From Treponema sp. (GTDB taxonomy: Bacteria; Spirochaetota; Spirochaetia; Treponematales; Treponemataceae), in NCBI GenBank assembly GCA_023231445.1, contig JALNVF010000117.1:1-10174 (forward strand): a stretch of DNA of 10,174 nt, read 5' to 3'. This document shows, in pieces, positions 1 to 4,665 of the stretch. How positions within the stretch are numbered: the first letter of the stretch is position 1; the number at the start of each line of letters is the position of its first letter. Below the pieces are notes generated by a model, which was given only the letters and a program-made list of their open reading frames with translations, was not told the DNA's origin and made no database searches. The translations under genes were made by a program, and so were the position numbers.

Positions 1-262
1 ATTCCTGGGTCAGATGAGTTTCGTGGGTCCAAGACCCGTAACTGACGGTGAACTTGCAAAATACGGCGACAGCGCTGATTATATTCTTTCGGTAACTCCG
101 GGGCTTTCGGGAATGTGGCAGACGTCAGGCCGGTCCGATACGGAATACGAAGAGCGCATAACACTTGATACATATTATATTCAGAACTGGTCAATCTGGC
201 TTGACATCTGGATAATTATAAAAACTATCTGGGTAGTATTAAAAGGTAAAGGTGCATATTAA
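1..262 (+). CDS. wbaP: WbaP-type undecaprenyl-phosphate sugar-phosphate transferase, C-terminal fragment
   Basis: This is the 3' end of a bacterial sugar transferase (PF02397 family). These membrane enzymes move a hexose-1-phosphate from a nucleotide sugar onto undecaprenyl phosphate at the inner membrane, the first step in building a surface polysaccharide or O-unit. The frame is open to the left edge from base 2 (codons F-L-G-Q before the first visible Met at 14), so the gene begins outside the window; about 86 residues are visible. Diagnostic blocks are MSFVGPRPV, the PGLSGMWQTSGRS segment, the TYEERITLDTYY-like stretch (here DTEYEERITLDTYY) and the tail VVLKGKGAY, which resembles Salmonella WbaP closely. 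The N-terminal catalytic Asp-Glu region and membrane segments are not visible, so the sugar is unknown. An ExoY- or PssY-like relative is possible. The next gene starts two bases after the stop, suggesting one transcript. Confidence 0.88.
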   Translation, partial: FLGQMSFVGPRPVTDGELAKYGDSADYILSVTPGLSGMWQTSGRSDTEYEERITLDTYYIQNWSIWLDIWIIIKTIWVVLKGKGAY

Positions 263-264
263 TC

Positions 265-1794
265 ATGATAAAAAAAATCCTCATCGCTATATACGTATTT
301 CTGTTTACTGCAGCATTGTTTTTTCCTTCTTCATACCGGATCAACAGCGTTTCTTATAATATAAGCGGCATGACAAGGAGTTCAGTTATTGAACGAAACG
401 TTGAAGTTGACAGAACCACCATTTTTCCGGATGAGGATGCACTGGCTGTATATCTGAATGACTACCGGCAGCAGCTTGAAAATACCCGGTTTTTTGAAGA
501 AATCAAAATCGACTATACGACGACGGTTCCCGATCCTGAAGATTTCTGTCTTGTAAATCTTACGGTAAATCTGAAAGATTCGTTTCATTTTGTCGGAGTT
601 CCATACCTGAAATATGACTCAAACTCAGGTTTACTTATGAAGCTGAAATTAAAGGATACTAATTTTCTCGGCAGCATGAACAGTATGTCGAGTGATGTCA
701 ATTTTGGTTTCAAACAGGATTCTGAAAACGAACCTATAAGGCCTATTGCTGGATTTAATTTTTCTTTTGACTATCCGTTCTTTCTCAATAAACTTGATGC
801 AACATGGTCGAACAACTATGGAATTACATACACATTCGGTGATACATCTCCTGAATGGAAGGCATCTACAGGGTTATCTGTCTCGGTTCCGATAAGCAGA
901 AGTTGTTCTATCGATCTCTCCGTCGATCAGGGATCTATCCGGAACTTTGATTATTCAAAGTACGGCGACGACACATACTTTACAGAGGATTCAAAGCTAT
1001 CCGTACCGGTTGTTCTTCAACGTATTGAAAATTGGGGAAATGTTTATTACACACCCTATGTCAGTGCAAACTATAAATGGGATTTTGACGGTATGTCGCC
1101 GGACGATTCGGATCTTTACGGTCCACGCGCGGCAATCGGACAATCTATTTCGACATCGCGTATAAACTGGGAAAATAATTTCAGAAACGGTGTTTCAGCT
1201 TCTACTACTCAGTCTTTCACGTATAATTTTGCGAATGAAACGCTTGCTCCGAAATTTGCCGTTGAATTAAAAATTTATAAAGGATGGGAATATACCGGTT
1301 TCTGTACCGATATGTATTTCTTTACAAGTGTAAACGACACGGAAAAAATCGGAGGACGAATGAGAGGTATCAGGGATGACCAATATTTTAATTCTTCATA
1401 TACGAACAACAGTAAAACATATGGAGACACGTATGCCTGTTCCACTCCAAGTGCACTGGTTGTTAATCTTGATCTTCCGATTCATCTTTTTTCCACGAAT
1501 TTTACAAAACCGAAACTGCTTTCCAAACTTAATTTTGAAGCACAGGTTTCCCCTTTTATAGATTTTGCTTTGTATAACAATATTGCTACAGGAACCAATT
1601 TTGATTATAAAGACGGATTCTATACTGCAGGGCTTGAGGGAATCGTATATCCTGCAAACTGGCGGAGTATTCAGGTCAGAGGCAGTCTTGGTGTGGATGT
1701 GGGACGTCTTTTACTAAAAAAATGGATAAATACTGACTGGAGGGATAATGTATCACTCTATGAAATATCGGTAGGAGTCGGACTGCATTACTGA
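265..1794 (+). CDS. Omp85/BamA-TamA-like outer-membrane beta-barrel protein with one POTRA domain
   Basis: Predicted secreted outer-membrane barrel of 509 residues. Residues 1-22 are a signal peptide (Lys-rich start, then a hydrophobic core). About residues 26-105 look like a single POTRA domain, including the typical helix RQQLENTRFFEEIKI (68-82) followed by two strands. The barrel begins with LLMKLKLKDTNFLGS (123-137), like the first strand of BamA/TamA proteins. RMRGIRD (365-371) fits the loop-6 (V/I)RG(F/Y) motif of the Omp85 superfamily, and a strand NLDLPIHLF follows at 401-409. The protein ends in alternating residues with terminal Tyr509, as expected of a barrel sorting signal. BamA normally has five POTRAs and about 800 residues, so this is a short lineage-specific member and probably not the main assembly factor. 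The ATG at 265 is chosen because it gives the signal peptide; the ribosome site is weak, consistent with coupling to the upstream transferase. A role in surface glycan or lipid handling is only inferred from that neighbour. Confidence 0.75.
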   Translation: MIKKILIAIYVFLFTAALFFPSSYRINSVSYNISGMTRSSVIERNVEVDRTTIFPDEDALAVYLNDYRQQLENTRFFEEIKIDYTTTVPDPEDFCLVNLTVNLKDSFHFVGVPYLKYDSNSGLLMKLKLKDTNFLGSMNSMSSDVNFGFKQDSENEPIRPIAGFNFSFDYPFFLNKLDATWSNNYGITYTFGDTSPEWKASTGLSVSVPISRSCSIDLSVDQGSIRNFDYSKYGDDTYFTEDSKLSVPVVLQRIENWGNVYYTPYVSANYKWDFDGMSPDDSDLYGPRAAIGQSISTSRINWENNFRNGVSASTTQSFTYNFANETLAPKFAVELKIYKGWEYTGFCTDMYFFTSVNDTEKIGGRMRGIRDDQYFNSSYTNNSKTYGDTYACSTPSALVVNLDLPIHLFSTNFTKPKLLSKLNFEAQVSPFIDFALYNNIATGTNFDYKDGFYTAGLEGIVYPANWRSIQVRGSLGVDVGRLLLKKWINTDWRDNVSLYEISVGVGLHY

Positions 1795-2909
1795 GTAATT
1801 TTTCCAAGCTCCTTTTCAGCCTTATTTTTGCAGTATTCATCGGGAAGATAACCGGCTAAAGCCGTATATAATTTTTTTGAAAAGTCTGTATTTCCGTCTT
1901 CATATACATAGGCTGCAAAATCAATGAAGCCTTCCCATATTTTGTTTTTGTCAGCCCAATCAAGTATGTCCTGATATTTTGAAATTTCTTCAAATAGAGA
2001 ATGCAACTGTGTATATTCGTATTCCGGATCACGCTGTTTTACCGTCATATACATCTTCGTAAAACAGGTAAGTACACCGAGAGCACATGCTTTCAGTGCT
2101 TTATCCTTATCCACCGGACTATAATAATCCGCCAATTTGAAATACGCCGTTATAGAACGAAAATTACGGGAACGAAATAATTTAAAAAAATTTTCCATAG
2201 AATCAGCCTGCTTATTTCTGATTGTAAGCAGCATTGCGTCGTTTAAATCAGTATTTTTGAAGTCATCATCATCACTTAAAATCAGAAGCAGGTCTGTTTC
2301 GTAACTTTCATTATCCTTTTCAATACAAGCTATATCAGCAAGGCTGTAAAGGATGTCATACTGCTCATCGTGTATATCAAGCAGCGCGGCATTATGCCAT
2401 GCTGCAAGAAGATATTCCTTTGCCAGACTATATTCACCTTCGTATTTATACACATTGCCGATAATCCAGTCTGCTTCCGGAAAATCCTTTCGTTCACTGA
2501 TATAGGTAATAAGACGGGAAGGAGAATCGTTGAAATACGATACGGACATTTTCATTTCATATCTCCGTATTATTTCAAGAGAATCATATTCCTGTCTTTG
2601 TTCCAGAATGGGTATTATTGCTGAAAGTTCATCAGCAGCCTTCTTTACTTCAAATGATTTAAAAGAATTCTGCAGTGTATATAATTCCCATATAATCTGA
2701 TCTTTCCGTTCAATTTTTGCTTCGCCGGCTAAACGTAATGCTTCTCCGTAGTTTCCTGACCGGTATTCGTCACGAGCATCGCGCAAAAGTCGTATATCAT
2801 TGTTTAAAGACAGTGGTTTCTTCGGTTTTTCGTCAGCAAAAACAAAAAAAAACGTACATAATGAAATTATAAAAATAAGAATATTTGCTTTTATATTTTT
2901 AGTTTTCAA
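1788..2909 (-). CDS. Secreted helical (TPR-like) repeat protein, function unknown
   Basis: A 373-residue protein with a signal peptide (residues 1-25: Lys-rich start, a long hydrophobic core, likely cleavage after Ala25 in FVFA-DEK). The rest is almost all helical and acidic. Two stretches resemble tetratricopeptide helices: about 39-66 (RDARDEYRSGNYGEALRLA) and about 147-173 (DWIIGNVYKYEGEYSLAKEY). TPR proteins usually scaffold protein contacts, so a periplasmic scaffold role is possible, but I do not recognise a specific family. There is no Cys near the cleavage site, so a lipoprotein is unlikely. The start is TTG at 2909-2907, overlapping the ispG stop TGA in the four bases TTGA; no ATG lies upstream of the signal peptide. 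Transcription is presumably shared with ispG. The 3' end overlaps the convergent barrel gene by 7 bp. Confidence 0.7.
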   Translation of the reverse strand: MKTKNIKANILIFIISLCTFFFVFADEKPKKPLSLNNDIRLLRDARDEYRSGNYGEALRLAGEAKIERKDQIIWELYTLQNSFKSFEVKKAADELSAIIPILEQRQEYDSLEIIRRYEMKMSVSYFNDSPSRLITYISERKDFPEADWIIGNVYKYEGEYSLAKEYLLAAWHNAALLDIHDEQYDILYSLADIACIEKDNESYETDLLLILSDDDDFKNTDLNDAMLLTIRNKQADSMENFFKLFRSRNFRSITAYFKLADYYSPVDKDKALKACALGVLTCFTKMYMTVKQRDPEYEYTQLHSLFEEISKYQDILDWADKNKIWEGFIDFAAYVYEDGNTDFSKKLYTALAGYLPDEYCKNKAEKELGKITQ

Positions 2910-3994
2910 AGGGTATGTAATTCCTCTCTGAATACTTTATCGGCATCTTTTTCATCGATTGTTCGAACTATTTTTCCTTTCTTGAAAATAATTGCTTTTC
3001 CGCCTGTACCTGCAATACCTATATCCGCATGTTTACCTTCGCCGGGGCCGTTTACAACACATCCCATAACAGCAACAGTAATATTTTTATCCAGTGATAG
3101 CAGTTCATTTTGCCAGCGGGTTACAAACGCATGAACGTCAAATCCCTGGCGTCCGCATCGTGGACATGATATAATACGCACACCACCGTTTCTTTTTCCA
3201 CATTCATACAATATTTCCCGGCCCGCAATTACTTCATTCTCCGGTGCTGATGAAAGACTTACTCGGATTGTAGCACCAATTCCTTCGCTAAGCAGTGTAC
3301 TGAATGCAAGCGTACTTTTTACAATTCCGGTAATAAGCGGACCAGCCTCTGTAACACCAATATGCAGCGGAATTTCATATTTTTTCGCGAATGTTTCATT
3401 AGCATCGATTGTTTCCCGTACGGAAGACGCTTTCATACTTACGATTACCTGATTAAACGCAAGTTCATCAAATACAGCCGCTTCCCGTGCTGCTGTTTCC
3501 GCCAGAGCTTCAGCTCTTCCGATTTTTTCATTTTCTACCAGTACTTCAAGATCTTTCGGAAGGCTTCCGGTATTTACGCCGATTCGAATCGCAACATTTC
3601 TGGAACGACAACCATTTACGACAGCTTCAACATATTCTCTTTTACCGATATTTCCCGGATTAATACGGATTGCCGCTACAGGCCCTTTAAGGCATTCAAG
3701 TGCAAGCCGATAATCAAAGTGTATATCGGCAACAAGCGGCATTGTCGTTTTTGCAGCAATTGCAGTGAGCGCATGTGCGCTGTCTATATCCGGTACTGCA
3801 AAACGAAGTATATCGCATCCGAGCATCTGCAGCGAATCGATTTTTCGTACAAGATCTGCCCGTCTTTCTGGATCATTATCAAGTCCTGCTATCGGTTCCT
3901 TCCACATAGTCTGAACAGTTACCGGCGCGTTACCGCCTATGGCGATCCGTTTAGTTTTCCCTTCACCACCGATATATACTTTTCTAGTCGTCAT
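2906..3994 (-). CDS. ispG: IspG, 4-hydroxy-3-methylbut-2-enyl diphosphate synthase (GcpE)
   Basis: IspG is the cytosolic [4Fe-4S] enzyme of the MEP isoprenoid pathway. It converts methylerythritol 2,4-cyclodiphosphate to HMBPP with reducing power from flavodoxin or ferredoxin. The 362-residue product is close to the 372 residues of the E. coli enzyme. The N-terminal TIM-barrel half has the hallmark stretches APVTVQTM (24-31), VADIHFDYRLAL, RINPGNIG and RIGVNTGSL. The C-terminal half carries the cluster ligands: Cys277 and Cys280 in SCPRCGRQ, Cys312 in VMGCVVNGPGE, and Glu319, matching Cys270/273/305 and Glu312 of E. coli. It is the short bacterial form, without the large insert of plant enzymes. 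The ATG at 3994 has a modest GGGA site eight bases upstream. A candidate promoter lies at 4040-4068. The TPR-like gene downstream is translationally coupled, though no link to isoprenoid synthesis is evident. Confidence 0.96.
   Translation of the reverse strand: MTTRKVYIGGEGKTKRIAIGGNAPVTVQTMWKEPIAGLDNDPERRADLVRKIDSLQMLGCDILRFAVPDIDSAHALTAIAAKTTMPLVADIHFDYRLALECLKGPVAAIRINPGNIGKREYVEAVVNGCRSRNVAIRIGVNTGSLPKDLEVLVENEKIGRAEALAETAAREAAVFDELAFNQVIVSMKASSVRETIDANETFAKKYEIPLHIGVTEAGPLITGIVKSTLAFSTLLSEGIGATIRVSLSSAPENEVIAGREILYECGKRNGGVRIISCPRCGRQGFDVHAFVTRWQNELLSLDKNITVAVMGCVVNGPGEGKHADIGIAGTGGKAIIFKKGKIVRTIDEKDADKVFREELHTL
2921..2928 (-). promoter_or_regulatory. Ribosome-binding site for the TTG-started TPR-like gene
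   Basis: On the minus strand GAGAGGAA lies inside the 3' end of ispG, 11 bases before the TTG at 2909. A strong purine-rich site here, together with the TTGA stop/start overlap, supports the TTG as the true start. Confidence 0.55.
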
Positions 3995-4014
3995 CTTTTT
4001 TTCCCGTTAAAAAA

Positions 4015-4038
4015 ACTCCACTACCAACGTAATGGAGT
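4015..4038 (-). terminator. Rho-independent terminator-like hairpin just upstream of ispG
   Basis: On the minus strand a 10-bp stem (ACTCCATTAC paired with GTAGTGGAGT, one G-U wobble) closes a GTTG loop and runs into seven Ts at 4015-4009. Only 20 bases separate it from the ispG ATG. It could stop read-through from the V-ATPase operon or act as a leader attenuator. The candidate ispG promoter would start transcription within or after the upstream arm, so transcripts from it should not form the full stem. Confidence 0.6.
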
Positions 4039-4039
4039 C

Positions 4040-4068
4040 TGTATATCAAGTCAATACACATTTATCAA
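4040..4068 (-). promoter_or_regulatory. Candidate sigma-70 promoter for ispG
   Basis: Read on the minus strand, TTGATA (4068-4063; five of six to TTGACA) is followed after exactly 17 bases by TATACA (4045-4040; four of six to TATAAT). This predicts a start near 4033 and a leader of about 39 bases. An overlapping alternative is TTGACT (4054-4049), 17 bases, then TACGTT (4031-4026), starting near 4019. Both point towards ispG. The -35 box touches the palindrome at 4067-4086. Confidence 0.45.
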
Positions 4069-4086
4069 GCGGCATGGATGCCGCTT
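4067..4086. repeat. Palindrome AAGCGGCAT-GG-ATGCCGCTT, copy 1 of a 14-bp repeat
   Basis: Nine-base arms flank two bases. As a hairpin it would form a 7-bp GC-rich stem with a six-base loop. Its inner 14 bases (GGCATGGATGCCGC, 4071-4084) recur exactly at 4150-4163, 79 bases away. On the plus strand it is followed by TTTTGT, so it could act as a weak terminator there, but no plus-strand gene precedes it. Confidence 0.7.
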
Positions 4087-4112
4087 TTGTAAAGTGGGAA
4101 CTCCGGCGAGAT

Positions 4113-4131
4113 AATTCTGCGAGCCAGAATT
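4113..4131. repeat. 7-bp inverted repeat AATTCTG / CAGAATT
   Basis: Perfect 7-bp arms around a five-base CGAGC loop, lying between the two copies of the 14-bp repeat. It is AT-rich with no T-run, so it is probably a structural arm of the composite element and not a terminator. Confidence 0.5.
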
Positions 4132-4149
4132 CCTGCAATTTCAGTGCAA

Positions 4150-4163
4150 GGCATGGATGCCGC
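4150..4163. repeat. Copy 2 of the 14-bp repeat GGCATGGATGCCGC
   Basis: Identical to 4071-4084. It sits between GTGCAA (4144-4149) and TTGCAC (4171-4176), which are themselves complementary. The copy could therefore be displayed as an inner hairpin on a 6-bp outer stem. Confidence 0.65.
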
Positions 4164-4170
4164 ATTCACG

Positions 4171-4201
4171 TTGCACCATTTTGCTTTACAAAATGGTGCA
4201 A
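4171..4201. repeat. Strong 13-bp hairpin downstream of atpK
   Basis: Arms TTGCACCATTTTG (4171-4183) and CAAAATGGTGCAA (4189-4201) are perfectly complementary around a five-base loop. The loop and inner stem include CTTTACAAAA (4184-4193), which is also complementary to TTTTGTAAAG at 4085-4094. Two mutually exclusive folds are therefore possible. There is no T-run on the minus-strand side, so it is more likely an RNA 3'-end stabiliser or a repeat-element arm than a terminator. Confidence 0.6.
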
Positions 4202-4234
4202 TGCTGAAAAACCGCAGAAAGCGGTTTTTCAGCA
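4202..4234 (-). terminator. Terminator at the end of the V-ATPase operon, overlapping the atpK stop
   Basis: A perfect 14-bp stem (TGCTGAAAAACCGC, loop of five, GCGGTTTTTCAGCA) spans 4202-4234. Its core has the A-tract, ACCGC/GCGGT stem and T-tract of a bidirectional intrinsic terminator. The last atpK codon and its TGA stop (4231-4229) lie inside the upstream arm. A ribosome stopping there would cover the arm, so termination efficiency may depend on translation of atpK. Confidence 0.65.
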
Positions 4235-4651
4235 CACTATCATACTGAATACCATTGAGAACAATGCTACTGTTTCGCAAAGACCGACAACCATGATGTA
4301 CTGTGCAAACCCTTTTCCTGTCTCTCCGAGAGCATCAGAACCTGCTGCGCCGGCCTGTCCCTGTGCAATTGCAGAAGCACCCATTGCGAGGCCTGATGCA
4401 ACTCCGAGACCGAGAAGGAACCAGGGATCTTTCTGTGAAGTAGTCATGCGCTGCATAAGCAGAAAGCCATAAATTGTCTGTGTAAGCGGAGCTCCTGCAA
4501 AAACAGTAAGGATGAAAGGAGCAGGCTTGTTGTTTACATAACAACGTTTCCATGCTCCGATTGCGCCCTGACCTGCAATACCAAGACCAAAAGCTGAGCC
4601 GATAGCGGCAAGTCCCATTACTAAACCTGCACCAAGCATTCCAAAATTCAT
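4229..4651 (-). CDS. atpK: V-type ATPase subunit K (proteolipid rotor ring, four-helix form)
   Basis: Membrane rotor subunit of the V-ATPase; copies form the ring that carries ions past AtpI. The 140-residue product is a duplicated two-helix hairpin with four Gly/Ala-rich membrane helices (about 5-30, 45-67, 78-101, 115-139). The essential carboxylate is Glu126 in GLCETVAL. Thr57 and Gln58 in APLTQTIYGF, Gln97 in AIAQGQ, and Glu126 correspond to Thr64, Gln65, Gln110 and Glu139 of the E. hirae sodium site; the first hairpin has Gln in place of a carboxylate, as NtpK does. I start at the ATG at 4651, which has AGGAGA ideally placed. An in-frame TTG at 4669 would add six residues but overlaps atpI and lacks this spacing. 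It lies 14 bases after atpI, last in the operon; its stop is buried in the terminator hairpin. Confidence 0.94.
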   Translation of the reverse strand: MNFGMLGAGLVMGLAAIGSAFGLGIAGQGAIGAWKRCYVNNKPAPFILTVFAGAPLTQTIYGFLLMQRMTTSQKDPWFLLGLGVASGLAMGASAIAQGQAGAAGSDALGETGKGFAQYIMVVGLCETVALFSMVFSMIVC

Positions 4652-4657
4652 AATATA

Positions 4658-4663
4658 TCTCCT
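4658..4663 (-). promoter_or_regulatory. Ribosome-binding site that fixes the atpK start
   Basis: AGGAGA on the minus strand, in the short gap after the atpI stop and six bases before the ATG at 4651. It favours this ATG over the upstream in-frame TTG at 4669. Confidence 0.75.
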
Positions 4664-4665
4664 AT

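Noticed and set aside
1787..1803. Terminator between the convergent genes
   Set aside because: The stem is only 5 bp and AT-rich with a three-base loop; the T-run alone is not sufficient support.
3362..4114. 250-codon plus-strand open frame antisense to ispG
   Set aside because: It is the mirror of ispG, which has all catalytic residues; the translation is Phe/Ser/Tyr/Arg-rich with no recognisable domain and no good ribosome site.
4229..4234. Cys-TGA followed by a hairpin at the atpK end as possible selenocysteine read-through
   Set aside because: The protein is already full length at the TGA and the hairpin has terminator features.
4067..4234. CRISPR array or integron attC site
   Set aside because: Only two copies of a 14-bp repeat, no regular spacers, no cas or integrase gene, and no clear attC core sequences could be identified by eye.
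4065..4280. 71-codon minus-strand open frame overlapping the atpK 3' end and the intergenic element
   Set aside because: Most of it is repeat and hairpin sequence, it starts inside atpK in another frame, and no ribosome site is evident; more likely a by-product of the repeat than a gene.
4032..4472. 146-codon plus-strand open frame across the intergenic element and antisense to atpK
   Set aside because: It is made of hairpin sequence plus the complement of a conserved gene; no domain and low-complexity translation.
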